Below, in pieces: positions 20,866-31,900 of a stretch of 64,000 nucleotides of DNA; positions within the stretch are counted from its first letter, which is position 1; the number at the start of each line of letters is the position of its first letter. Under the pieces are notes generated by a model. It was given only the letters and a program-made list of their open reading frames with translations. It did not search any database and was not told the origin of the DNA. Origin of the DNA: Symbiodinium natans (lineage: Eukaryota > Sar > Dinophyceae > Suessiales > Symbiodiniaceae); assembly GCA_905221605.1 (NCBI GenBank), contig CAJNDS010002146.1, positions 374,001 through 438,000 of the forward strand, given 5' to 3'. The translations under genes were made by a program, and so were the position numbers.

Positions 20866-21150
20866 TGTAGGGTTGTTAGGGTTCAAGGATTTGGAGGTTC
20901 AGGTTTTTCAGGTTTTTAGGCTGTAGGGCTTTAGGGTTTACGGTTTCAAGGGTTTAGGGTTTCGGGTTTTTAGGGTCTAGGGTTTCGGGGTTTTGGGGTG
21001 TAGGTTTGGTTTAAGGTTTGAAGGCTTCAGGGCTTTTAGGGTTTTTCGGGTTTCTAGGCCTTTATGGTTTTAGGTTTTGTGAGTTTTTACGGTTGTTAGG
21101 GTTCTTGGGGTTAGGAGGTTCTGGGTTTTGGTGGGGTTCTAAGGGTCAGG
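20866..21150. repeat. Degenerate TTTAGGG-like stretch
   Basis: G/T-rich sequence with many variants of tttaggg (ttagggtttcggg, gggtttacgg, ttttagggt), reading TTTAGGG on the + strand, opposite to the block at 20525. Confidence 0.7.
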
Positions 21151-21953
21151 GTTGGCACCGGACCGAAATCGTTCTAGATGCTAAGCTGTCTCCATCCCAA
21201 CCCCAAACCCTTCCAGATGCCAAGCTGTGCGCGTGAAAACTCCGTGGAACTTTTCCGACTCGCCGACTTCTGGCTCGTTTTACTTTCTGAATCGTCCCGG
21301 GCGGTTTTTAGACTTGGTTCGGGCATTTTTACTCACCCCACCTACCGCCTATGGTCGCCAGGCAGCCGCTGGGAAGGTCACCACCTTCGTTTGCGATATC
21401 TCTGGAAAGTTGCTGCAACAGGCTTCTGCCTTGAGTGGTGTAGATGCTAGGCCCGACGGTCCCTGCTGCGCTCGTGCTTTCGCCAAGGCTTGGCGTTTTG
21501 ATCCTTCCGGGCAGTTGCAGAAGCAAGGAAGAGGCGCCATGCCATGTCATGACGCAACGTCGGCCACTTTGCAAGAGCATCCCGTACCATAGCGCGCGCT
21601 CCACGCTGCGCTCCACGCTTCACCCTACGCTGCGCGCACGAGCACGCCTGAGAAGTTTGCATGGTCGTCCCAGGCAGCTCAATTGTTAACTTCTCTGCAT
21701 GAGCAGAGCCCCCTTGATGCCAGCAACTGCATGTTTGGTTCAGCTGCAATCTCCAACATATGCCATGATAGTGCCCGTCACACAGCCTACGTGGGCACTG
21801 GCATGAAGCGTGGGCCTTAAGGAGCCCTTAATCGCCTTAATCCACCCAGCTCAACTTTCAAGCGTGAGAGCTCGAGTCCCGGTGTGTGCTTCTGTTGTTC
21901 ATTCTCGGCCGACCGAGCACCTGCGTCGACACAAGCGTGCTTAAACGCCGCAC

Positions 21954-22322
21954 GTGCTACGCAAACGGACACACCGTCCACGACCAGGAGGTTTCATGCA
22001 GAGCACGGACTGTATCGTGCCCAGTGACGAGCAGCTGGAGGCGCGGTTTCGTCTGAATATGTCGTGGCAGAATGTGACAGGTTTTGAATTTGCAGTCAGC
22101 TTGTGGGTGGATGGCAGTTCATTACGTTGCAGTGCAACAAGCCATCCAGCTCTGCGCCAGGTGCAGCGATGTCCCAGCTCATATTCTTTTAAGAAGGCCA
22201 GCACGGAATGGTCTAACATGGTGTATCCCGGATGGGGTGAAGACTGGGTGAAAGCAGTTGTTAAGTGCGATGGGATCATCTTTTCGCCCGTGTTTGCAGT
22301 CAGGCCGCCTTACCCAAGCTGA
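21954..22322 (+). CDS. Unrecognised exon, possibly a secreted or lumenal domain
   Basis: A 122-residue frame ends with TGA at 22320-22322. The translation has normal composition: TDCIVPSDEQLEARFRLNMS, then WQNVTGFEFAVSLWVDGSSL, cysteines at regular distances, an NVTG glycosylation site, and EWSNMVYPGWGEDWVKAVVK near the end. It looks like the last exon of a longer protein. I do not recognise the family. No convincing upstream exon was found in the preceding 700 bases. Confidence 0.4.
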   Translation: MLRKRTHRPRPGGFMQSTDCIVPSDEQLEARFRLNMSWQNVTGFEFAVSLWVDGSSLRCSATSHPALRQVQRCPSSYSFKKASTEWSNMVYPGWGEDWVKAVVKCDGIIFSPVFAVRPPYPS

Positions 22323-23439
22323 GAATCCAATTCGTCTTCGCAACCCTTGCACTTAAGAACGACTAGCCCTGGTCGGCCATTCAATCAAACCCGGAAGATA
22401 CGAAGAACGGCAAGTGCAGGTCCCAGGCATTAGTCATCAAAAATGCGCATATCCTTCGTCCTTCATAGCTACCTTCTTGCCGTGGTTGCGCACAAGCAAC
22501 CGCACAATCTTGTTTGGATTGTTCCATGAGGTTTGAGTGACAGTGCGTGTGTAGCAAAGATGTAGACCCTTACGTATCATCGTTTGTCAGGAAGATGTCC
22601 AGGAGCCAGTGGAGGCGAAGCTCTACAAAGAGGCTCATGCTTTCTGACATGTCAGCCTATTCTCGGTTTCATTCGCATAAGACACGTGGAGCGCTGCAGA
22701 TGGCAGAATCTGGAATAGCTGCAGAATTGCACCAGGCTCTCATGGACCTTCACCTTGCTTAGCTCTTGGAAAAAGCACGTGACGTTGCTCCATTTGGAGA
22801 TGCTCTTGCCCGCGGTTCTTTCGGGGGCATTCGCTGATTGGTGGTTGTAGCAGACATTGAGCAGATGAAAATTGCGGCCTTGTGTGGCCAAGACTGGCAG
22901 CGCATGTTGGCTTACTATGCTTGTTGCAGCCGAGCATGGACAAGGCGTCAACCCGGCGGGAAATGCTGGCTGCGCAAGTATTGCATGTCAAGCACAAGCT
23001 GAATAGCATCTCACACTGTCCTCGGCTTGAGAGTACGCTGAGTACAAGACCCAAGACTCGGCCCAAGACCCATCCATGCCCTTCCCCGCCATGGCGGGCC
23101 CACGTCAGAGGACGCGAGTCACCAGTGCCCCGTCAAGAGAGTGCAAGGCGGGGTTCGCGTTTTTTCTTGTCAGCACCCAGGTGCCCTGGTGCTCGGCTGC
23201 TGCGCGCTCTATGCTTGCCGAGCCTGTGGCTTTGTCCTCGCAGGACGAGAGACACACCAAGCGTGGCACACATGTACTATCATGTACTGTACCGATGTGT
23301 TTAGAAGGCGTTGCGACTGGTGGTGTGTCCCGAGCGAGACCTGTCGGCATCCCAGTGTGATTCGCCGCGTTCCTCTTCAATGTGGTTTGGGAGCAAAGGC
23401 CGTGGAATCTGTGGACGGGTCCGACGGGTCCTCACGCCT

Positions 23440-24012
23440 TCCGCGAAGATATTGGAAGTCCTCGGGCCCCAAGCCAGAAGAGGAGTGCTTCTGCAAGTCG
23501 TTTTCCTTTGGTCTGTGCTGTTGGCCTTGATTTTCGAGGAGACTGTGGAAGGAACGGTCATTCCAGGAGGGGAAACATGTCAGCGTGAGCTAGGCCACAA
23601 GGGAAGAGTTCCACTGGAGGTCTGATTCTCACTGCCCTCATCACCTACCTTGGGGTGGTTCCGCTGACATCCGGCGTGGCTCGCTAGCAGCCAAGCACAT
23701 TGAAGTGGATGTTGTGAAGAAGTCCATGACACCAAGGTCACGCCTGAATTCCTTGTCTCCTTAGTCATCATTGCAATTCTCGGCATTTTCGCGAATACGC
23801 TGGCCCTGGCAGTGAACATGAATCTGCCGATGGCTTACTTCTTCCGTTTGGGGCAGATTGATGGCTGTCAGAAGGAGCAGGTTTGCCCAATTTGCACGAT
23901 GTTGGCCAGGCCGACTTGGATCGACTTTCAGATCCAGAAGCAGAGAAAAGAGCAGCGAGCCAAGGCCGGCGCATTGGTTTGGCAATTCTTGCGAGTCAAC
24001 CCCGGTCCTCTT
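23440..24012 (+). CDS. Unrecognised membrane protein (two candidate exons)
   Basis: The first stretch (about 23445-23570) reads ARRGVLLQVVFLWSVLLALI followed by FEETVEGTVIPGGETCQ, one hydrophobic helix with a charged flank. The second (about 23715-24012) reads EEVHDTKVTPEFLVSLVIIA then ILGIFANTLALAVNMNLPMA and YFFRLGQIDGCQKEQV, one or two membrane helices. The frames differ, so an intron is needed between them. They look like a small integral membrane protein; no family was identified. The cysteine motif CQKEQVCPIC follows the helix. Confidence 0.35.
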
Positions 24013-24491
24013 CAGGATGCCCGTGCTTCTCACATATCACGTCACCCTTTGTCACTTTAGCCTCTCTGGTCCCCTGAGTCTTGCTCTTGGAGAAATGTGA
24101 ATGCAATATACATTGCTAATGTACTTCGTTGGTCAGGAAAGCCGGTGGCCGTGGTAGCCTCGGAGGCGCATGTCGGCGCCGGTCGGCATTGGTCGGTGCT
24201 CGACCTGAGATGCCAAAGTTGCGTAAGATCTGCTCTTAACCCTCCGCTTCCGAACGGAGAGGCGGCTTTCAACATGGCCGAATGCGGTCGACTGCCTTTT
24301 TCCTCCAATCGATTTCACCAGTTTGCTTTCCATAGTACTGGAAAAACGCCCGCGTGCATCAAAAGCCAGGCAATACAGGCACAGGCCTTTCGGAGGGGAG
24401 TGAAGCGGATTTGGAAGCTGATTCGTTCAGCACGCTCTTGAGAGCACCTATCACTTGTGACTAAAGAAGGGTACTACAAAATGGTGGGTGG

Positions 24492-24580
24492 GTGTGTGTG
24501 TGTGTGTGTGTGTGTGTGGTCCTTCCTGCTTTCTTTCCTTCCTTTCTTCCTTCCTTTCTTTCTTTCTTTCCTTCTTTCTG
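24492..24580. repeat. GT run followed by CTTT/CCTT polypyrimidine tract
   Basis: GT dinucleotides to about 24518, then imperfect ctttc/ccttc units. The reverse strand is open as Lys/Glu/Arg repeats, which is a repeat artefact. Confidence 0.9.
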
Positions 24581-25079
24581 GCTTTCGCGGTAAATCGTCG
24601 GGATCCGTACTTTGAAAGACATGGGTTGGTGCTGCCTGGAAGATAGAGTACAATACGCACTCGATTCGCCTGCAGCAGGCATGTTGAAATCGAGTAGTTG
24701 CTTCGTACATCTTTCGAGCGACTTCGGGATAACAGGTTTCCAGTCTTCTACAGCTTCACGCGTCTCCTTTCGTGCGCATGGGCCTGGACGAAAGACATGA
24801 AGTTGGTGATTTGTTTCCGCGCCTGCGGGACTGCAAAGACATGCTAGCGACAGGCATCTGCCAGCACAAGCGATTCGGCACCCGCTCATGGGCTCAAGAT
24901 CCTGATTCCGTTTAGTGTCAAGCTCTGCGCGAGCGCCGCCGGCGACCTGGTTTCTGGGTTTCTGGAAAGATGAGTGGTTCGTCGGTGGTGACGTGTTCGA
25001 AATGTCAAAATTTCAGAGGTTGTGACCTGGCAAGCTGTCGGGTCCATGACAGATGCGGTGAGGGTCGGCCCTGCAGTCA

Positions 25080-27700
25080 ATGCTGACCGTCTCGTTCTAC
25101 ATGACTTCATCCCCGGTCCTTCGCCAGGCATCGATTCTGCAACCAGTCCCCGACAACATCAAAGTAGGTGCACGAGTAGAGGCCGGTGCTGCATTGGGGG
25201 TCGTTCTTGCAAAGATCTTTAACTTTTCTATACTTTTCAACAATGGTTTCATTCTTCATGCGCCAGCGAGATGCATCCCTTACAATGACCAAAACAGCCG
25301 TGGTTTCCTGGAAGGCGCTTGGCAAGTTCATGGGCACTGTGAAATTTGTCGGGCGTCTTGCCAACAAGAGTAGAGTTAGTAAAGTCGGAGTCCAGGCAGG
25401 CCGCGCACGTGCTTTTTGTTGAGAGTGTGTGGCAGCAGGATTCCCACACGTGATGCTGAGGACAACGCAGTTCGCAGCCGGTCCCTGGATCGGTGTCGAG
25501 TTGGACCGCTCCGAGTTGACGTTGCCAGATGTCATGAACACATATGAGCACCATACTTGTAGGTGACCAGAGATAGGCTGCATGTGGTGTCCCTTAGCTG
25601 TTCTGCAATCCGGGATTCCTCTTTACACAAGTCATCGCAGGACACGCCAGATGGCAAGAACGACGGGACAATTCAGGGTGAAAGGTCGGGGGAGGGGATG
25701 GGCTGATGAGGGGATGAGGGCTGATGAGGGCTCTCATATGGCGACTTTCAAAAGCGGTGCCTGAGTTTTTGCTTGATTTGGTATTTGTTGATTGCCAGAT
25801 GCTGCCAGGTATTTTGACAGCAAGCCAGGGCACGGCATTTTTGCCCGTCCCGCTGCTGTCAGGAGAGTGCAGTTTGCCATCATATTTGGTGCGTCGTCCT
25901 TGCTGTGGTGTCTGCAGTGAGTGCGGACAAAAAGTCGGAACAAGACAGCGGCAGGAGCTTGACTTTCAACGCCTTTGCCGGGGACCCGGGTGATGGCTAG
26001 CCTGGCCGGCGAGTCCGGTCCCACTGCCGCAACATGTCTTAGTAGGGGATGCTAAAAGGCAGGACCTAGGAGGGACAAGTTTCAACAGTGGCTGAGTCAA
26101 TGCCTGGAGAAGTTCCAGAATCGCCACCAGCTTCACCAAGTGCCAGAAGCTGAGCAAGCGCAGACCCGTTTTTCCTTGCTCGAGCTTTGCGCGAATATTT
26201 GTGCGCGCCATTGAGCCTGCGCAAGCCCCTCGAGGCAACCGGCACGCTGCGGACTGAGCAGCCTGTGGTGTTTTTTGTTCTTGCCGTTCTGGCCTTCGCA
26301 GTATGAAGTTGAGGACACCGCTGCGTCATTGCTAATTATGTCATTGCTGAAAGCTCGAAAAGACGACTTGGCTACCTTCCACAGGAGGAAGTTACTAAGT
26401 TTGGTTCTGCCACGACAGGTCTGCCGATAACAGCCCTGCGGTGTGGACCCGGCGGCAAAGCACGGAGCTGGATTTGAGGTACCGAATGGTACCCATGCAC
26501 GGTAACGGGGGTCCTGCTGGCCTGGACACGCATTCATTTCTACATTTCTACATTTGCAGGAGCGACATCTGTGTTGAAGATCGTGTGGACCTGACGGGAG
26601 TGTTGAGTGGGCAACCCAGTGCCCAGTGCAGATGCCGGTCTCCATCGGCACCGAAAGCTTAGACACGAGGCATGAACGTGCTTCTGCAAATTAGGCGGCT
26701 GCGCAGAGGAGCTGCATGCACTGCACGAGGCGCAGTGGCAGTGCAGTGGCAGGCTGACAGGTGTGTTGCTGTCGCAAAATTGTGTGGAACAGTGTGGGAC
26801 AGTGTGGAGCAGTGTGGAACCAGGTTTCACAACTGAGCCCATATCTTCTGCGTCTCTTCTGCGTCTCCAGCTCCCTCTCTCCCAGCCTCGCCCCAGAAAA
26901 GGCGGTTGACCGGCTCGTGCAGGCCTCGGCGGCCACGACCCGAGCATGTATGCAACGGCTGAGATCACATAGTGAGATCACTTAGAGATTCTTCTTTGCA
27001 GCATTTGGTCCCCAGCCTTTGGTCCCCAGGATCTCCCCAAGCCTGGGCCTCGGAAAGTCAGATCGGTGGCCCCCTCGTGTTCGACCGAGCCCAGTTTCCT
27101 TACTCAGCATCCAGACACAGTCTCCTTACTTAGCGCCCTTGCACTTTCTACATGACAGATCTGGGGATGTGAGCCAAGGCCAGGGAACTCGGACCAGGCA
27201 TGCAAATCCGCAAACTCCCAGGCAACTCAGAAACGGATCTGTTCTGCACTGCAGGCGCTCGACAAGCCCTCGCCGGAGGAGGAGGCGTGCAGCTTCCAGT
27301 TTCCTGCTTTGATGCTCCGGCCGTAGCAGAAGATCTGCCAGGAATGGCTCAACGCGGCTGTGCAACGCATAGAAAGGCAAGTGGTCGGTGAAGCAGTCCG
27401 TGAAATGACTCGCATAGACAGAGCCGGCAATCGGTCACATGTGCAGAGAAGTGGCTTGCAACGTTGGCATGTTGCAAATCGGCTGTGTGGCAGGAGTTTC
27501 GAGGAGGGGACTTGCAGACCCCTTGTTCAAGCTCTCTGCTGTCGCTTCTCTACCATAGCAACATAACCACTCCTTTCTCGCACGGATTAGATGTGGCACA
27601 GCTTGGAACATCAGAGCCGCAGAGGCCGGAGATTGTGCTCGGCAGGAGAAGCTCACTGCGCTCCTGGACCAAAAGCTGATGCTTCAAACGGCGGCTGCCC
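25080..27700 (+). CDS. CAP-Gly domain protein (multi-exon), probable microtubule-associated factor
   Basis: CAP-Gly domains bind EEY/F tails of tubulin and EB proteins. The domain is rebuilt from four small exons in order: KALGKFMGTVKFVGRLANK at 25315-25371; TQFAAGPWIGVEL at 25466-25504; DTPDGKNDGTIQ at 25642-25677, holding the diagnostic GKNDG; and RYFDSKPGHGIFARP at 25807-25851. Joining the second and third exons gives GVEL-DTPDGKNDG, which needs a GA donor at 25505 and an acceptor at 25641. All hallmark residues are present. Later stretches look helical (PEKAVDRLVQASAATTRACM near 26898-26957, CQEWLNAAVQRIERQV near 27338, QEKLTALLDQKLMLQTAA near 27646), as in the coiled coils of dynactin- or CLIP-like proteins, but I could not join them. 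The exon with SFYMTSSPVLRQASILQPVP (25092-25151) may precede the domain. Gene ends are uncertain. Confidence 0.75.
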
Positions 27701-27799
27701 CTACTGGTAGTGAGTGAAGTCGCTATTGCGCTGTGCTTGTTCACCAGAAACCAACTGTGCTGACTGCTCCCAACTGCCATCCTAGGCATCGGCTCCTGC

Positions 27800-28950
27800 C
27801 CATTAACCTCTCATCGGCCTCAGAGGCACGTGGCTGAAGCCTGCGAGCATGACATGTGCCCCACACGCGTGCTCGAGCGCTACTTCAAGTTGACAACGGG
27901 AGCACCGGTCAGGCCTTACTGGAGCTCCAGCGTTGACTGATAATGAACTTGCTGGTAGACGTATGCCAGGGAAGTGTGCCTCGCTGGGATATGCAATGGC
28001 AGAACAGAACTTATGTCCATGTAGATCTCAGCTAGGGGCCCGATTCTGTTCTGCTCATGCCAGCCCTTTAGACAGTTATGACGGTCTCACGCTGGCAAGT
28101 CGGGTTTGGAAGGAGAGTTGCTGTGGGAGGTCAGTAGTTTTGGTTCGAGACCGAATGTGCCAGTCATGAGGTGATATGCAGCACGCAAGAGGTTGCCCTT
28201 TTGTGCCCTTTCGTGGAAGCCCACATGTGCTACAAAGCAGAGTCCCGGAGCAGCATCTTGCGAGGTGCATATACCGAAACACCTAGCGGACCTAGAGAGA
28301 AGCGGCTGTCAGTCTCCACTGGCCAAGGCGCATGGCCGCGTGCCAATCTTCCGGGGATGCAAGAAGCCCAAAGTCTTCCCCAGAGGGAGAAGGCGGTACT
28401 GTATAGCAGTCTAGCTGCCAGACCGATGATAAAGCCAAAGGCTTTGCAGATCATTGCGCATCTCAAGGTGGCGAAACCATATGTTACAAACAGCCGGCAG
28501 CTGCGCTGCATGTGGTCAGTCCTGTTTGGATTGTGAATCTGTCAGCATGGGCTTGCAACCAGATGGAGCCCAGCTGTATGACAACCATGCGCAAAGGCCA
28601 CACGTTCAGGTCACTGAGATACACGTGAATTCTGCAGCCATGCTGCAAGACGCCATGGTGCAGAAATGGCAGCGGGGCTCCTCCAAAGCATCTTCGCTGC
28701 TGTGCAGAAGGCCCGAGAGCTGTTCCACGACATGCTGCCACATGTGCCTGGCATGGCATGGCCAGAGAGGCCTTGAGCACAACGTGTGCTCGGAGAGTCG
28801 TAAAGACTGAGAATGAGCAGCTTCGCCAGACGTGAGAACAGGCGCCTGATGCTACAGCGTTGCTGTGGTATGCGCCAAACGGCAAGGGAACGGCTGCAGC
28901 CTGGCGCTGAGATGCTTTGTGACATCTCTGTGACACATGCTACGTCATGC
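27800..28950. other. Stretch between CAP-Gly and adenylation genes, no assignable gene
   Basis: Candidate coding pieces exist, such as CEHDMCPTRVLERYFKLTTG near 27839-27900 and AAGLLQSIFAAVQKARELFH near 28664-28723. They could be the tail of the CAP-Gly coiled coil or the start of the adenylation gene. None can be joined with confidence. Confidence 0.35.
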
Positions 28951-28969
28951 TCTGCTGGCACAGCTTTCC

Positions 28970-31900
28970 AAGTGACCAGTGCAGGACAAGAGCACTCAGA
29001 GCTACCACGAAGTCTGGACAGCGGCCACAGAGGCCGCCTCCGTACTCGCATCCTTGGCGGCGGAGACGGAGCAGACGGAGCCGGAGCTGCCTGCAAGAAT
29101 CGGCCTCATGCTCTCAGGCCAGTCCGCGGGGGCCGGGGAGACGGAGTGTTCAGGGAGTCACCTTCTGCACATGAAGAGAATTCGTGGGAAAAGTCCTGGG
29201 GGTGCGCAGTGAAACATTGAAACGTGTGTGGAGGGCGGCGAACTTGAAATCCCATCGTCCCCAAGGTGTGAGGCACCAGCATTTGTTTAGATCCGTACAT
29301 TTGGGTTCCGGGTGGTTCAATATTTGCTCTTTGTGTTTCGTATCAGCCCTGGGGATAACGGCGTTTCAAGTTTCAAGGCCCTGTGTGGGGCCTGAAGCTG
29401 GAGCTTCGGGTTGCCGCATGTTAATTGGACAGAACAGGGGAAACTGTAGAAACGTCCGGTTAAGGCGGTTAAGGATCGGTTAAGGTGTCGTCGTACAGCT
29501 ACACAAGCTGAGGTGGAGTCGCCCTGCCCGTGCTGGAGCTAGCGGTGCTGCTTGCAGGTCTTGTCTTGGTACCTCTGGATGCTGAAGAACCACTTCCGCG
29601 ACTGGAGTTCATTGTGGAGGCTCCTGGAGAGCAGTTGGACATTGTTACGTAGAGGCTAGAGGCAACAGGTCGGAGCATTGAAAGGTGAAGAAACGCACAG
29701 TGGCACAGTGATTGGGGGCCGCCGCGCCACCAACAGTAATGAACAGCTACCTAACAGAGACTGACACAGACAGTGCGACGCTGTGCGACACTGTCAGATG
29801 TTCCACCGAAGGATGCCGGACCGCTGCTGGCCTTGGTGGCAGCAGAGCCGCAACTTCAGAAAGCAGAGATGCTGCTGCAGAGCTCGGGACATCCAAGCCA
29901 GAAGAGAGGTGGCGCTGCCCGTGGCAAGTGCCTACCACGCAGCCTGTTGCAGAGCGGCCCAAAGCCAGCTTGCCATTACTGCTTCCATTGCAGGACCATG
30001 GCTCCTTCGAGAGTCAGAGCTGCTGCGACGCGAGGCTGGGCTGGTCCCCGCTCCATCTGCGAGACACCCTTTGAGCTCTTGGGGGGCTTTCTGGTCTTGT
30101 TCTCCGCGCTCCGTTGTGGGTGCAGGCAACCCAGACGTCTGAGCGTCGACAACCGCATCATATTGCCCCAGAGCAGATTTCGCACATCTTCTTCACATCG
30201 GGAAGCACTGGACGTCCCAAAGGTTGCATGTGCAGCTTTGGCAATTTGGACACGTACTGCGTGGCAAAGAACTCTGTCCACCAGGCTGGCCAAGAGGCAA
30301 AAAACAACACCGCATGAGGTGTTTGGTGCGGCTACAGAGAGAAATTTAAATTAAAGCTGAAAAAGCATGTGCAACGGTGTGGCACAGTGAGTGGGCCTTG
30401 CGTCTTGACCTGTGTAGGTTGACAGCTCCAGCATTGTCTTCGTGGCCAGTGCGCACACCTTCGACCCGCTGCTTGCTGCAAGTGATAGGTGATGCATTGG
30501 AGTTAGTTGCCTCTTGCGCCGACTGGCGAACCAGCCGGCGTGCGGAGCCCCCCCCCCCAGCATTCCTAAAGTTTCCAGGTCCCTTGGCGACTTCTTCTCT
30601 GCGTGGTTGGCGGGCGCAACCGTGGCCCTGGCACCGCGGGAGACGCTGCAGGCATCTCTTGGGAGCTGTCTCCGGAAAACCGAGGCGAGGCATCGCTCAT
30701 GTGTGGAATGGTTCGGTCGAGACCTGTTGAGACGATTTTATCGCTTCGATTGTTTTTGGAGGCCAGCCACGTGCAAACGACCCCTGCACACTTTGCTACT
30801 GTGGAGGCCATGTCATGTTTTCTGCTATGAGAGGCATATCTAGGCCGAATCTGTTTCTGCAGAAGATCGGAGCAAGAGCATCCAAAGACTTTCACAGTGT
30901 CACGGCAGGCAGGAGCTTTACAGTTGCGAGTGGTTGCATTGGGAGGTGGGCCAAGCCATGACGTGCCATGACGTGCCATGACGACATGCCATGACAGATC
31001 TGCCGTCTCCCCCCCCCACCTTCTGTGCCGCTCCCTGCAGGCGAACTGATGCCGCAGTCGCTGACCGCCTGGGCTGCTGACGTCAGCCGCCAGAGCCGAT
31101 ATCGATGAGCTGCTTTTGAATTCTTTTAAACTCTTTGGGATGCCTCCGACACCTTTGACGCGAGCCACACCTAGTTGCTCTCAGGGTATAGGGTGGTGGC
31201 GGGAATACGGTGGAATAAGGTGGGATAAGGTGGGATAATGCGTTCCGTACTGGTATGGGATGAGCTGCAGGCCTGCTGAACACCTACGGCGTGACGGAGT
31301 GCACCGTGTATCAGGTGGCCTGCACATGTCCTTTTTGTGACCTGAGCCTGGAAGCCCAAGATCTGGTTGTTTGTTCCATGAGATAACGCAACGTGTTCAT
31401 TCTCGCCTTTCTCCTGTGTCATGTGCGAACTTCTCGTCGAGGTAGGCGAAAGTCGTGCTTGGTGTGTGAGAAAAGCATCCTGTGATTGGGGGAGCGCCTC
31501 AGGCGGCGGCAGTGCTCACGCCCAAGAGCAGCCCTCGACTGTTGGGTGCTGCGCTCCCTGGCACACGGCTCTTGCTCGCAGCAGGCAGAGGCTGGGCCGG
31601 GCACTGGCAGCACCAGCAGCCACAGCATCCACAGCTCTCTGGTCTGCGTTGTTGTGCTGCCCTCCCTGTCAGAGGTGATGATCCGACCGCTCTCGTGGAG
31701 GCGAAACATTGGTTGCAATGAGAATGCCATGAGCAGGGGGAATTTCAATTGTTCAGCAGCTGGCCTTTGGCCTTCGCTACCATCAGATTGCCGTCCGCGG
31801 CCCACGCTCATTTCCAGGATGGCAGCGGGGCACAGGGCGAGCTCTGGATTGCAGGCCCGCAAGTCGGCCTGGGCTACATGAGGCGCACTCCGCAGAGGTC

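Larger units (their letters stand above)
20120..21950. other. Intergenic stretch dominated by telomere-like sequence
   Basis: Apart from the two telomere-like blocks there is no gene I can support. Overlapping open frames at 21178-21690 show no consistent coding register. Confidence 0.45.

Noticed and set aside
30957-30997. Repeated catgacgtgc units
   Set aside because: Local slippage repeat within an intron; no conserved spacing or spacers.
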